Origin: Bacteroidales bacterium
GTDB taxonomy: Bacteria; Bacteroidota; Bacteroidia; Bacteroidales; VadinHA17
Assembly (NCBI GenBank): GCA_021157415.1
Contig: JAGGWN010000118.1
Location: forward strand, 1-39,502
Direction: 5' to 3'
DNA length: 39,502 bases
Positions within the stretch are counted from its first letter, which is position 1; every line of letters starts with the position of its first letter. This document shows positions 1 through 9,803 of the stretch, one piece after another. The notes under the pieces are model-generated. The model was not told the origin of the DNA. It saw only the letters and a list, made by a program, of their open reading frames with translations, and did not search any database. A program made the position numbers and the translations under genes.

Positions 1-12
1 ATATTAAATATA

Positions 13-2283
13 TTATTTTGTCATGGACGGCGGCGCCCATGCGGGATCGCTCCCCCATGTTTTCACAGGATGTCCGGTCATTTCAAATAACAAAGAACCT
101 CCCGCATTTATTTCCTCCCAGGTTATATATGTTCTTCTCAATTCTTTCCCGTTTAGCAGCACTCTGGCAATATACAGATTTTTCTTACTGTTATTTTTAG
201 CAATAATCCTAAAAGTACGTCCTCCCCCGACTTTCATCTCAACTTTATCAAACAGCGGGCTGCCAAAAACATAATTTCCATCCGCAGGATTCTCCTGATA
301 AAACCCGATACTGCTCAATACAAACCAAGCTGACATCTGTCCGCAATCCTCATTACCGCTAAGACCATTATAATCATCAAAATAAAGAGTTGTCAGGATC
401 TGTCTTACCCGTTCCTGTGTTTTCCAGGGAGTTCCAGCATAATCATACATATAGGCAATATGGTGACTGGGTTCATTGCCATGAGCATATTGTCCAATCA
501 GTCCGGAAATATCCGGAGAAGCATTTTCTCCCTCCACCGGTTTATTAAGGGTAAAGAGTGAATCGAGTTTTTCCACAAAAGCTTTTCTGCCGCCCATCAG
601 TTGTATCAGGCCTTTGACATCCTGCGGCACCAGCCAGGTGTACTGCCAGGCATTGCCCTCGGTATAATCAAAGCTCTGGTGACTGGAATACAAAGGATTA
701 AAGGGCGTTCGCCATGAACCGTCAGTCATTTTACCCCGCATGAAACGGGTATGGGGATCAAAATAATTTTTATAATTTCCCGCTCTTTTCAGGTAATATA
801 AATAATCTTTTTCTTTCCCCAGTTTACGGGCCATATCGGCAATACACCAGTCGTCGATGGCATATTCCAGACCTTTGGACACCGAGTGTCTTTCTTTATC
901 AGCCGGGATATAACCCATCTCCCGAACATACTTCAACCCCTCAATGTCAGTCATGGATGATTTTTTCATCGCCTCCAGAACTTTTTCCGGATCTTCTTTT
1001 AACAAGCCTTTTTCATAAGCATCTGCCAGGACAGGGATGGCATGGTATCCGACCATGGTATTGGTTTCATTGCCCACAAGCGCCCATACGGGCAACAGAC
1101 CGTATTCGTGATAGAAACTCATCATGGAACCCAGAATTCCGTCAAGACGATCCTGCTGCACGAGGGTCAGCAAAGGATGTTCGGTCCGGTAGGTATCCCA
1201 CAGGGAATAGACCGTATAACGCGGGTATTTTCCGGAATGATGCATTTTGCCATCTACGCCTTTATACATGCCCAAATCATCGGAAAAGAGAAAAGGAGCC
1301 ATCATGGTATGATAAAATGCCGTATAAAAAATATGCTTGTATGCCGTATCCGGTGTTTCAATGCGAATCTTTCCCAGTTCCCTGTTCCAGGCATCATGGG
1401 CTTTCCTGCGCACCCCGTCGAAATCCCAACCGGGTATCTCCTCCATGTTTTTTGCAGCTCCCTCGATGCTGGCAGAAGAAATACCCACTTTCAAAAGCAA
1501 TGGATCTGTACCGGCGTTTTCAAAATCAAAAATCCCCCGGGTGCTGACTCCTTCTGTTTTCGTACCATTGATTTTTACTCCCCCTTTTACGGGAGTAAAA
1601 GCGCTGAAAGGCTTGGAAAAGCGGGCTGCAAAGTAAACACGCTGGTCGTGGGCCCATCCTTCCGACATCCTGTAACCAGTTATGAGTCCGGAAGAATCTA
1701 CTTGTATCATAGTTCTCACCGGATGATCCCAGTTGATATGAAAACCGAGGTCAAAAACCACTTTCCCGGTACCTTTCGAAAGAAAAGTATAGCGATGAAA
1801 GCCCGCTCTCCGGGTCACCGTAAGCTCTGCCAGCACCTGTGGTTTTTCCAGAAACACGGAATAATAGCCCGGTTCGGCATGTTCTTTGGCATGAGAAAAG
1901 GAAGACCAGTGGGGTTTCATAAAATGATCTCCCCCTCGTGTTGTGTCATCCGCAAAGTTTCCGGTAGCCGGCATAACGAGGATATCGCACAGATCCCCTA
2001 TGCCGGTGCCACTGAGATGCAGATGACTAAAACCGGCGATGATACTGTCTGAGATATGATATCCCGAACACCAGTCCCATCCGTTGCGGCCATTGTCGGG
2101 ACTAAGTTGCACGCCCCCGAAAGGAAGAACAGCCCCCGGGAAAGTGTGTCCATGTCCTCCTGTACCGATAAAAGGATTTACATATGTCGTAAGATCTTCA
2201 CTTTTCTGTCCGGAGCCACATCCGAATAACAAGGACAGCAAAGTTAAGAAACCGATCAGTTTCATACCATTTTTTGTTTTCAT
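13..2283 (-). CDS. GH92 family alpha-mannosidase, lipoprotein
   Basis: Exo-acting alpha-mannosidase of glycoside hydrolase family 92, which removes terminal mannose (often alpha-1,2) from high-mannose N-glycans or mannan in a calcium-dependent, inverting reaction. The 756 residues match the usual family length. Seen: a lipoprotein signal peptide with lipobox LLFGC (Cys21), the family N-terminus VNPFIGTGGHGHTFPGA near residue 35, YTEGNAWQYTW at 540 with Glu542 as likely general acid, HGNEPSHH at 601-608 and SGNEDCGQMSAW at 642-653, which carries the acidic residues near the catalytic base. It is the last gene of the LacI-GH38-transglutaminase-GH92 series, 62 bases after the gene before it. The start could also be Met7, which would give a more standard signal peptide. 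The gene ends 12 bases from the window edge, so the operon may continue. Family call very sure; linkage specificity inferred. Confidence 0.95.
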   Translation of the reverse strand: MKTKNGMKLIGFLTLLSLLFGCGSGQKSEDLTTYVNPFIGTGGHGHTFPGAVLPFGGVQLSPDNGRNGWDWCSGYHISDSIIAGFSHLHLSGTGIGDLCDILVMPATGNFADDTTRGGDHFMKPHWSSFSHAKEHAEPGYYSVFLEKPQVLAELTVTRRAGFHRYTFLSKGTGKVVFDLGFHINWDHPVRTMIQVDSSGLITGYRMSEGWAHDQRVYFAARFSKPFSAFTPVKGGVKINGTKTEGVSTRGIFDFENAGTDPLLLKVGISSASIEGAAKNMEEIPGWDFDGVRRKAHDAWNRELGKIRIETPDTAYKHIFYTAFYHTMMAPFLFSDDLGMYKGVDGKMHHSGKYPRYTVYSLWDTYRTEHPLLTLVQQDRLDGILGSMMSFYHEYGLLPVWALVGNETNTMVGYHAIPVLADAYEKGLLKEDPEKVLEAMKKSSMTDIEGLKYVREMGYIPADKERHSVSKGLEYAIDDWCIADMARKLGKEKDYLYYLKRAGNYKNYFDPHTRFMRGKMTDGSWRTPFNPLYSSHQSFDYTEGNAWQYTWLVPQDVKGLIQLMGGRKAFVEKLDSLFTLNKPVEGENASPDISGLIGQYAHGNEPSHHIAYMYDYAGTPWKTQERVRQILTTLYFDDYNGLSGNEDCGQMSAWFVLSSIGFYQENPADGNYVFGSPLFDKVEMKVGGGRTFRIIAKNNSKKNLYIARVLLNGKELRRTYITWEEINAGGSLLFEMTGHPVKTWGSDPAWAPPSMTK

Positions 2284-2346
2284 CTATTCTATTATTTTAT
2301 ATTGTTTTGCAAGGTTGATATGTACGTTTCATCTTTCTATTGGATT

Positions 2347-5004
2347 TTATTCATTTCCCGTATTATGTACCACCTTAACAAGATGGTTCCCAATCCCCAC
2401 GCGGTACCCTTCCGTATAATCATACAGATTCCCTTTCCCGTCAGCTACTACAATTACCGGGTATATGGGTTTGTCTGTTTTTCCGTATTGTTTTCTGACT
2501 TCATGCATCAACCGTGCCTTTTTGTCTGTGAAAAACATGGCATATCCGTTCAGTTCCTTATAATCTTTCGGAGAAAAAGTACCGGTTTGTGTCTCTCCGG
2601 GTATCAAAAATACGAGGCTTCCACCCCATTTTTTCAATCCCGGCAATACTTCAGGTATTTCATTCAGAATATGGCGGCTGGGTTCCTGACCCGGGTTTAT
2701 CCAACAAAGGATCATCCCTTTTCCTTTCAACAAAGAACTTAGCAAGGTCTCTTTCCCATCATGCAACGGAGATAGCATAACATCTTCCGGGAGTTTCCCC
2801 CAACTTTTCAATTTTTCGAAGTTTTTTCTCAGGGCCACTTCAACTTTTTTCTTTTCTCCTGTGTATAATGGAAAGAAAGAGAGGGATGACAGCACGCTTC
2901 CGTCGCCTTTTCTGTTTCCAGTCACCAGCATATAATCGCCGGGATCTATGTTGAAAGGCTTCGGGAAATCACTTACTTTCTTCAGGTAAGGGAATGCCAG
3001 CGTGTGATATTTTCCTCCCTGAAAACGGGCCAGGGTAAACTGAATATAATACAACGGTTCGCGTAGTTCATCCCTACCTGTAGTCAGCAGGAGAGAAGCG
3101 GTCTTTCCGGGCCAGACATAATCCCCATCGAAAAAGACATCTTCCCATCGACCATGGATCAGGTATTGAGCAACCTTCCGCGACATTTCAATCCTGGCCG
3201 GGATTCCGAAAGTCCGGCATGCCGCAACAAAAAATATCTTACGGGAATGACTGTCCGCATATCTCAGGGCATATACCCCCGGTGGCGTTACGGGCACATC
3301 ATAAAAATTATCTCTATCATCCGTATTGATATGCTGATTCACCCACTGAACCAACTTATCCGGGTCTTTCCGGAAAGATTCTATCTGTTTTTTTGAAAAA
3401 ACCTTCTCGAAATAGGTACGATAAGCCGTAAGTTGTTCATTATCAATCCGTGGAGAAAGCACATATCTGTTAAATATTGCCGGCCGGCTTTCTTCCAGTT
3501 TCCCTGCATAATCTGCCCCATGCAAAAGATGATCCTTCAAAACAAGGATTGTTGCATCTCTTAAATCTTTATCCGAAACCTTTTCCAACAGGTTAAGCAC
3601 TCTTTGCCTGAGAGAATCAGGAGCCTTGCTCATCAGAGCTGCAATAGCCGGATGATTTCCCATGCTTTTCACCAGCAACGGGACGGTACGCTCCGGCGGA
3701 TAACCCTTGTTTACGGCCCATACATAAGCTTGGGCCGAGTCGAAGAATGAAGATGTATATGCCAGCCGTATCGAGTCTTCCCGCTTCAGTCGTTTTTCAT
3801 TTTCTGCACGTCCCTGTTGCGGCACAGGCAGAGGCTTTTTCTCCGGAGGAGGCACCATATCCAGGTTTACCGTATATTCCCGTCCCGTCTCTCCGTTCAG
3901 GGTTATCTTCAGCGTGTCGGTTTCGGACACCGATATTTTGCCATAGCCAAACCGATCTTTCTTATATGCCCAGATCAAAAGGTCTCCCAATCCGGTCGTC
4001 AAAGCGGCACATCCTGAAGAGTCTGTTTTCAGATTTGCCAACGGATAAAACTCGGCATAATTGTAAAGCTGAAACTCTACCGTAGCACCGGGAACCACAG
4101 ATCCTTCCCTGCTTTGCACTTTTACAGTCAGTGTTTTGGTATCAGCATACCGGTGCAGTGCATTGATAACGGCATATTTTTCAGCTTTTTCGATGAGAGG
4201 CTCCTGTCCGAAATAAGCTCCGAAAGCTCTGGTATGCACAAGCATAGCTCTTCGGGCAGGTTCTGTAAACCATCCCATATCGAGCGCAGGCTCCGGCTCA
4301 CAGGCCCCCAGATAATGCCACTTTCCATCAACCCAGACTTCCACCCAGGCATGATTGTCGTCGGAGTGTGCCCACCGCGGCACATATACCTGCCGGGCCG
4401 GGATGCCGGCAGTACGCAGAGCCGCTACCGTAAAAGTGGATTCCTCCCCACAACGTCCGCGGGCATTCTTTATCGTATTCATAGGAGAAGAAGTCCGGAT
4501 ATCCGCAGGTTGATAAGCCACTTTTTCATGACACCAGTGATTGATCTCCAGGGCAGCTTCTTCCATCGAAAGACCCTTGACCCGGCCGGCGATTTCCCGA
4601 TAGTACACCATACGAAAGGAGTCGAGGTTCTCATTGTTCACCCGATACGGCAACACAAAATGCAGGAACACCTCCTCAGGGATCCTGCTCCCCCAGGCCA
4701 TCTCTTTGCGGGCACGTAAAGAGGTCTTCACATGATCCAGAAAAAATTTCCCGTTATAGTCCGCCAGATCATTTAACGGCATGAAAGCATATAAAAACAT
4801 AAGACCTTCCTTCTCTTTCTCCGGGAGATGATCCGAAAAAACATCAAACAGCTCATGTTCTCTGGCCGCTGCCAGCCGGCGTGTTCTTTCAAACTCCCGT
4901 TGCACCAGTTCCCGGTAGGAGCGGTCACGGATCAGATGATCCCGCTCGCAGGAAACAAAACCAGCAACGATCAACCCTATTGTTAAATAAAAAATATACT
5001 TCAT
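2347..5004 (-). CDS. transglutaminase-like lipoprotein with degenerate second TG domain and thioredoxin-like end
   Basis: 885-residue predicted lipoprotein (lipobox GFVSC, Cys19). Residues about 150-245 form a transglutaminase/protease-like core with a full set of candidate catalytic residues: Cys185 in GRCGEES, His218 in NHAWVEVW and acidic residues after GAC near 236. Residues about 285-380 resemble a carboxypeptidase-regulatory or Ig-like beta domain. Residues about 545-630 look like a second transglutaminase-like domain (AACRTFGIPARIEM, 594-607) in which the Cys is replaced by Ser-His (DSHSRK). The last 120 residues have a thioredoxin-like pattern without a CXXC pair. Such lipoproteins are common in Bacteroidales and usually lack a defined substrate; peptide cleavage or modification is possible. 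It lies between two alpha-mannosidases in one transcription direction, which suggests action on glycoproteins or glycopeptides. That role is inference. Confidence 0.8.
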   Translation of the reverse strand: MKYIFYLTIGLIVAGFVSCERDHLIRDRSYRELVQREFERTRRLAAAREHELFDVFSDHLPEKEKEGLMFLYAFMPLNDLADYNGKFFLDHVKTSLRARKEMAWGSRIPEEVFLHFVLPYRVNNENLDSFRMVYYREIAGRVKGLSMEEAALEINHWCHEKVAYQPADIRTSSPMNTIKNARGRCGEESTFTVAALRTAGIPARQVYVPRWAHSDDNHAWVEVWVDGKWHYLGACEPEPALDMGWFTEPARRAMLVHTRAFGAYFGQEPLIEKAEKYAVINALHRYADTKTLTVKVQSREGSVVPGATVEFQLYNYAEFYPLANLKTDSSGCAALTTGLGDLLIWAYKKDRFGYGKISVSETDTLKITLNGETGREYTVNLDMVPPPEKKPLPVPQQGRAENEKRLKREDSIRLAYTSSFFDSAQAYVWAVNKGYPPERTVPLLVKSMGNHPAIAALMSKAPDSLRQRVLNLLEKVSDKDLRDATILVLKDHLLHGADYAGKLEESRPAIFNRYVLSPRIDNEQLTAYRTYFEKVFSKKQIESFRKDPDKLVQWVNQHINTDDRDNFYDVPVTPPGVYALRYADSHSRKIFFVAACRTFGIPARIEMSRKVAQYLIHGRWEDVFFDGDYVWPGKTASLLLTTGRDELREPLYYIQFTLARFQGGKYHTLAFPYLKKVSDFPKPFNIDPGDYMLVTGNRKGDGSVLSSLSFFPLYTGEKKKVEVALRKNFEKLKSWGKLPEDVMLSPLHDGKETLLSSLLKGKGMILCWINPGQEPSRHILNEIPEVLPGLKKWGGSLVFLIPGETQTGTFSPKDYKELNGYAMFFTDKKARLMHEVRKQYGKTDKPIYPVIVVADGKGNLYDYTEGYRVGIGNHLVKVVHNTGNE

Positions 5005-5062
5005 CTTTCAGAGCTTTTAATTACTGTTTCAAGTACACCTATATTAAAAATTACATATTTAA

Positions 5063-5094
5063 ATAAATATTTAAATACGCATTTAAATATTTAT
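5063..5094. repeat. AT-only 14-bp inverted repeat between GH38 and transglutaminase genes
   Basis: Two perfect 14-base arms (5063-5076 and 5081-5094) flank the loop ACGC. The arms consist only of A and T, and the TTTAAAT core also occurs a third time just to the left. It sits in the 104-base gap upstream of the transglutaminase gene, 59 bases before its ATG. It lacks the GC stem and U-run of an intrinsic terminator, so an mRNA-processing hairpin, a protein-binding site or an internal promoter region are alternatives. Confidence 0.6.
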
Positions 5095-5108
5095 ATTCTT
5101 TGCCCCTG

Positions 5109-8100
5109 TCATTCCTTCCGTTTCCCCCTCAGTCCAATTTTAAAAGTTTCTATCGAATAAGGATTGATCTTCATGGAAAAGCGGTGAGACTCATTTTTCA
5201 TTTCATGCGGGTTGTTTTCAATCAGGTCGGTATGCCATAATTGATGGAAGGGCAAGGCGGAATGGAAGGTCGCTTCCACCGTTTTTCCTGAAGGTTCAAA
5301 ACAGCGCAAAATGAATGCATCCTCCTCCTCACTTTTCTTTATGGCAGAGATTATTACGTTGTTCTTATCCACGGAAAAGAAACTGTATTCTTCCGGCAGC
5401 GAGGCGTGCTCACACACACAAGGGTCCACAAGGGCAAACAGAGGTTCATTGGGTTGTCGTCCCAACCGGAAGGTTTTATTTATATCCGGGCGAAAAGAAG
5501 TCATGCTGAAAAAGAAAGCATGATCTCCGGTCTGGTCATAATCATTTCCCTCGCCGTGGCAGCTTTTCCGGCTGGCCAGCAGAATGGGTTGTAACAGGGC
5601 GGTTGCAAGGGGGTTACCCGTCGGATCCCGGTAATCCCATGCTGCGACGGAGGAAGAAAACAAGACAGTAACCTCACTGGTTTCAGCAGCTATCCAGTTC
5701 TGAATTCCGCGCGGTCTGGTTTCGGAAGGAGGGTAAATATATCTTTCACCGGCCGGTTGCTGCAGTTCATCTTTCCCGATCTGTACACTGCCAAAAGGAA
5801 CCTCATACCTCACCTGTTCGGGCTGTGCAATAACCGGAAAGACCTGGCGGAATTCCCTGAACATAGTACCGTCCCAATTCAGAAGGTCCGTAAAAAAATC
5901 TATTTTTTTCGTTTTCTTATACAGAACAATCCTTTGCCGCACAACTGCATGGTCCAACGGTTGTTTATATTCCACGGAAATAAATACCGGACCGTCATGT
6001 AAAACCTTCCAGTGTAAGGTATAGGCTCCCGTGTGATCATACCCTGCCGTATCAGGCTGTTGCACATCGGCAAATTCGCCGGCACCGTTCCCTGCCGAAT
6101 GCAGGGTGATCACCTCTCCCACTGCAAATTTACTTTCATCAAACAGGTTCTTTTTCAGTTGTTTGTCAAAGATCTGCCGGATACCATGCCGGGAAAAAGA
6201 TATTTTATAAAAAGGACTTTCAATAAATTCAGGCATATTATCCAAGGCTGTATTCCCAGGTTTCAGCACCTTACTTGCTTTTAAGATATAAAACGTTTTA
6301 TAGCCCACCGAGGGAACATGATCGGCCAGAAAGGTTATGTCCGCCTCACGCAGGAAGCCATTTTTATATTTCCGTCTATTCTTGATCTGACAGGGAATCT
6401 GTTTTCCGTACGGATCCATCAGGATGATCTCTTTTGCAAAACCGTCCGGCATTTTAATTTTTACGGTTACGGGATCCGTTCTTTCCCAGGACAAGCTGTT
6501 AAAAATCACAATGGGTATCTTTCCTTTTTTATCCAGCACTATTTTACCGGCGATGCGGGAGAGCTGTGTTTGAAGGATCTCTTCACCCGCCCGCACAGAA
6601 GATGCCAGTTTATCATAGAACAGTGCATCGGTGGTCTCTCCGTGCTTTCCGCCCCAACCGTGATCAGGATAGATTTTATCCTCCCAGGCTTTTTCAAGTT
6701 TCTCATCCGGATAGGTAACGAACGAGTGTTCCAGGATCGCATTGACGGTGGAAAACTTTTCTGCCGCAGGTAACAACATATCCCCTTTCCTGCTTTCCCG
6801 TATGGCTTTTTGATGAGCGGGACCGTGAATATATATCCATATATCAGGTCTCTCTCCTCTCAGTATCCCGTATTTCACCTTTTCTCCGGAGACTTTTCTG
6901 AAGAAGGTTTCAGCCGAAGCTATTTCTATCCGGGGCAATCTCAACCGGTCCTTCCCCTCCGGCAATGTCAGATCGCAACACAGTGAGCTCCATTGGCTGA
7001 TCAGGTCCGAATAGTTTTTTGCCGGGCTCATATCCCAATCGGATAAAACCGGAATGACAGGTGCAGTAACAGGTTCAGGATAATATCCTTTCCATCGCTT
7101 TTCTTCCCTGCCGAACAAAAAGGCAGCTTTTTCAAATCCCTGATTCAGATCCGTATAGGCGCCGGCATAGTGTCCGGGAGAATATACGGTTATAAAAGAA
7201 CTATCGGGACTATACCAGTGATACAAGCCTGCGTTCTGCCGGCTCAGTACCAGATAAGGCACCCCTGATTTTTTCAGGATCTGAGGCATCTGCAGTGTAC
7301 GTCCCGGGACATCCACATTCCAGTAAATAACAGGATCATACCCCGGGAACTGATGCATCAGCCAACGTTTGCCAAGATAAAACTGTCTTAACAGACTTTC
7401 ACCGGCATACATTTCCTCATAAGGCATATTGTAGGATGCTCCGCATTGTATCTGTCCATGCTTCAACAATCCGGCAACAATCTCTTTTTTTCCCGGATGA
7501 CGATGGAGATATTCCCGGATCATCAACACATCCTCAATATTAAACCGGTAGTTTGGATTCTTCCGGGCTTCCCGCAGCAAAGGAGTAATCAGCATGGTGT
7601 CCCGGTCAACAATACATTTCTCGGGAGCATCCATCCAGGCGATATCCTGGTGACTGGAATTCATGATTAGAATTTCTCCGTTACGGAATAATGATCCTGA
7701 TATTTCACGCAAATCATGCACCAGTTGCGGAGCATATCCGATGCGAACTTCCAGTTTCCACTTCTTATCCGTTGTTTTTCCTTTGGCGGTGATCAGGGTT
7801 TCGGGACCCAACATCTCTTTCTCCCCCTGCCAGAACAAGCCGGGCACACGGGCAATAACCGCAGTATCAAGGAAGATTTTAAATGTATTTGCGGAGGTCG
7901 TCACGGTTTCCGGCAGGGTGAAATTCATTCCGGTTTTCCCCTCCGGCTGTTTTTTCAGAATCAGTGTGTTATGATCATCTCCCACAGCTATGGTAATTTT
8001 CCGGCCCGTCCATTTCTCCGGGGTTTTCACCGTTCCCGTATAATGCGCATTTTTTTGTTCTATCTCCAGGTCTAACCAACCCTCATATTTAGCTTGCTCC

Positions 8101-8693
8101 ACCAGGAAGCGGGCTGCATCGGTACATCGAAAGGTCATAAGCCAAGCCTGCGAAGAAGCGTTCTCTCCGGTCACTTTTATGGTTACAGGGGTTCCTTTCT
8201 GGAGGCCTGATACAGGCAAGGAAAGAAGCATATAGCCAAAAGCATCCCCAAACTGATCTTTAGACATTAAAAAAAAGGACAATTTGCTGCCGTCAGCCGC
8301 GGTCACCACCGGAGGAATATTCTTTCCCGTTTTATAATCTAATAAATGTCTCCCGTTTATCTCAAAACGAAAAACATGATCTCCGCGGTTCCGGTCCATA
8401 CCGGCCATCCAGACAAATTGCACATTTTTTTTCTGATAATCGTCCGGTACCGGAGCTGTTTTCCAGGACATGCTCATGGCCCCGTTGGTAGCACGTACGA
8501 TCAAAGCATTCCGGCACCCGGAGCGATTGCTGTGATAGATAATTTCCCGGCCATCAATTTTTGCGGCATACCCCTCCAAAGAATGGCCGGCCTGTTGTAT
8601 CAGGATGTCCCGGACAGTCACCGGGTCTTGACTCCGGGCACATATGCCGGATATGACCAACAAGCCAGAGATAAAAAGATAAATGGTTTTCAT
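5109..8693 (-). CDS. GH38-type alpha-mannosidase, secreted
   Basis: Large alpha-mannosidase-like glycoside hydrolase of family 38, a retaining zinc enzyme that removes alpha-linked mannose. It has 1194 residues and a cleavable signal peptide, so it is probably periplasmic. About 330 residues of beta-rich sequence precede the catalytic domain, more than in most family members. Visible catalytic features are SSHQDIAWMD at 346-355 (zinc ligands His348 and Asp350), IYWNVDVPG at 456-464 with Asp461 as likely nucleophile, and HGWGGKHGE at 678-686, which supplies a candidate distal zinc histidine. The C-terminal half resembles the GH38 C-terminal beta domains. It begins four bases after the LacI-type gene, so the two are almost certainly cotranscribed. 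The motifs are divergent from the classic HSHLDPGW form, so the exact substrate is unknown; N-glycan or mannan is likely. Confidence 0.85.
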   Translation of the reverse strand: MKTIYLFISGLLVISGICARSQDPVTVRDILIQQAGHSLEGYAAKIDGREIIYHSNRSGCRNALIVRATNGAMSMSWKTAPVPDDYQKKNVQFVWMAGMDRNRGDHVFRFEINGRHLLDYKTGKNIPPVVTAADGSKLSFFLMSKDQFGDAFGYMLLSLPVSGLQKGTPVTIKVTGENASSQAWLMTFRCTDAARFLVEQAKYEGWLDLEIEQKNAHYTGTVKTPEKWTGRKITIAVGDDHNTLILKKQPEGKTGMNFTLPETVTTSANTFKIFLDTAVIARVPGLFWQGEKEMLGPETLITAKGKTTDKKWKLEVRIGYAPQLVHDLREISGSLFRNGEILIMNSSHQDIAWMDAPEKCIVDRDTMLITPLLREARKNPNYRFNIEDVLMIREYLHRHPGKKEIVAGLLKHGQIQCGASYNMPYEEMYAGESLLRQFYLGKRWLMHQFPGYDPVIYWNVDVPGRTLQMPQILKKSGVPYLVLSRQNAGLYHWYSPDSSFITVYSPGHYAGAYTDLNQGFEKAAFLFGREEKRWKGYYPEPVTAPVIPVLSDWDMSPAKNYSDLISQWSSLCCDLTLPEGKDRLRLPRIEIASAETFFRKVSGEKVKYGILRGERPDIWIYIHGPAHQKAIRESRKGDMLLPAAEKFSTVNAILEHSFVTYPDEKLEKAWEDKIYPDHGWGGKHGETTDALFYDKLASSVRAGEEILQTQLSRIAGKIVLDKKGKIPIVIFNSLSWERTDPVTVKIKMPDGFAKEIILMDPYGKQIPCQIKNRRKYKNGFLREADITFLADHVPSVGYKTFYILKASKVLKPGNTALDNMPEFIESPFYKISFSRHGIRQIFDKQLKKNLFDESKFAVGEVITLHSAGNGAGEFADVQQPDTAGYDHTGAYTLHWKVLHDGPVFISVEYKQPLDHAVVRQRIVLYKKTKKIDFFTDLLNWDGTMFREFRQVFPVIAQPEQVRYEVPFGSVQIGKDELQQPAGERYIYPPSETRPRGIQNWIAAETSEVTVLFSSSVAAWDYRDPTGNPLATALLQPILLASRKSCHGEGNDYDQTGDHAFFFSMTSFRPDINKTFRLGRQPNEPLFALVDPCVCEHASLPEEYSFFSVDKNNVIISAIKKSEEEDAFILRCFEPSGKTVEATFHSALPFHQLWHTDLIENNPHEMKNESHRFSMKINPYSIETFKIGLRGKRKE

Positions 8694-8697
8694 GGGC

Positions 8698-9726
8698 TTA
8701 AAATTTGCTGCACGATTTTCTCACTTCCAGTCTGGCAGGAAGAATCACCTGGCTTTTCTCCTTTTTTGTTCCGGAGGATTTTATTTCCTGCATCAACACT
8801 CTGACGGCTTCCTTGGCCATCTCCTGCCAGGGTTGTGCTACGGCAGTAACCGGGGGATATAGCAACTGAAACAATTCCAGGTCATCAAAACTAATGATCG
8901 CCACATCCTGTGGTATCCGCAAGCCGAGCTTATTGATAATGCCAAGCCCGGTAACTGTGAGATCATTGTTCAGAAAAAACAAGGCATCTGCACTCACGGG
9001 TTTGAAAAGCAATTCAGGAAGAGCCTGTTCCATAGCATTTCTGATTCCTCCAAACGGAATTTCTTTCACCAGTCTTTTGTCAAAACGGATTCCATGATCG
9101 TGCAAAGCATCCTTATACCCTGCAAGGCGGGATTTTATAGGCGTAAGATAGGAAGGTGTGATTTTCAGCAATCCGATTTTTTTAAACCCCTGGTTTATCA
9201 GATGGGTAACCACATTGTAGGAAGCATGATAATTATCCACGATCACATAATTGGATTTTATCTGGGGAAAATATCTGTCTATCAAAACGAATGGCACTTT
9301 TTCCTTTCTGAGATTCATAATCTCAGCGCTGTCCTTCAGCGAACTGGCTAAAATCAGCCCGTCGATCTGTCTCTCCAGCAGTACTTTGATCATCCCGACC
9401 TCTTTTTCAGGATTCTCATCCGAACTTGCAGACATCACGCGGTACCCGTATTTGCCGGCTTCATCTTCTATAACCCGGGCAATGCGGGCATAAAACAGGT
9501 TCCCGATATTCGGGATGATCAGCCCAATCGTTTTGGAAGCTCCCAACCGCAGGCCCCTGGCCACTAAATTGGGTTTGTAATGCATTTTCTGGGCCATTAT
9601 TATCACCTTTTTCTGGGTATCTTTATTAATGCCCACTTCATCTCCCCTGTTGTTTAAAACAAGAGATATCAGTGTTTTGGAAACTCCCAATGCTTTAGCT
9701 ATATCACTAAGTGAGGTCTTTTTCAT
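8698..9726 (-). CDS. LacI family transcriptional regulator
   Basis: DNA-binding regulator of the LacI/GalR family, 342 residues, the normal length. The N-terminal helix-turn-helix (about residues 4-50) is clear, with SLSDIAKALGVSKTLISLVLN followed by the hinge region YKPNLVARGLR. The rest is a periplasmic-binding-protein-like sensor fold starting at TIGLIIPN and containing LIDRYFP and IISFDDLEL. It is the first gene of the mannosidase series and ends four bases before the GH38 start, so it likely controls its own operon in response to a sugar, with mannose or a mannoside the natural guess. A candidate operator lies upstream (9804-9824). No good TAnnTTTG box was found for it. Confidence 0.95.
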   Translation of the reverse strand: MKKTSLSDIAKALGVSKTLISLVLNNRGDEVGINKDTQKKVIIMAQKMHYKPNLVARGLRLGASKTIGLIIPNIGNLFYARIARVIEDEAGKYGYRVMSASSDENPEKEVGMIKVLLERQIDGLILASSLKDSAEIMNLRKEKVPFVLIDRYFPQIKSNYVIVDNYHASYNVVTHLINQGFKKIGLLKITPSYLTPIKSRLAGYKDALHDHGIRFDKRLVKEIPFGGIRNAMEQALPELLFKPVSADALFFLNNDLTVTGLGIINKLGLRIPQDVAIISFDDLELFQLLYPPVTAVAQPWQEMAKEAVRVLMQEIKSSGTKKEKSQVILPARLEVRKSCSKF

Positions 9727-9803
9727 GTGTTTAAAATTTTACAAATAACCGGGATTTAATAATTATTTTGCCTATTCTATATTTTCATCATGACTCCTAA
9801 AGA

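Noticed and set aside
1042-2052. 336-residue open frame on plus opposite the GH92 gene
   Set aside because: It lies wholly antisense to a clear GH92 gene, and its translation has low-complexity, His/Pro/Ser-rich composition without any domain.
2347-2730. Functional thioredoxin at the end of the transglutaminase-like protein
   Set aside because: The fold pattern is plausible but the CXXC pair is absent, so disulfide chemistry is not claimed.
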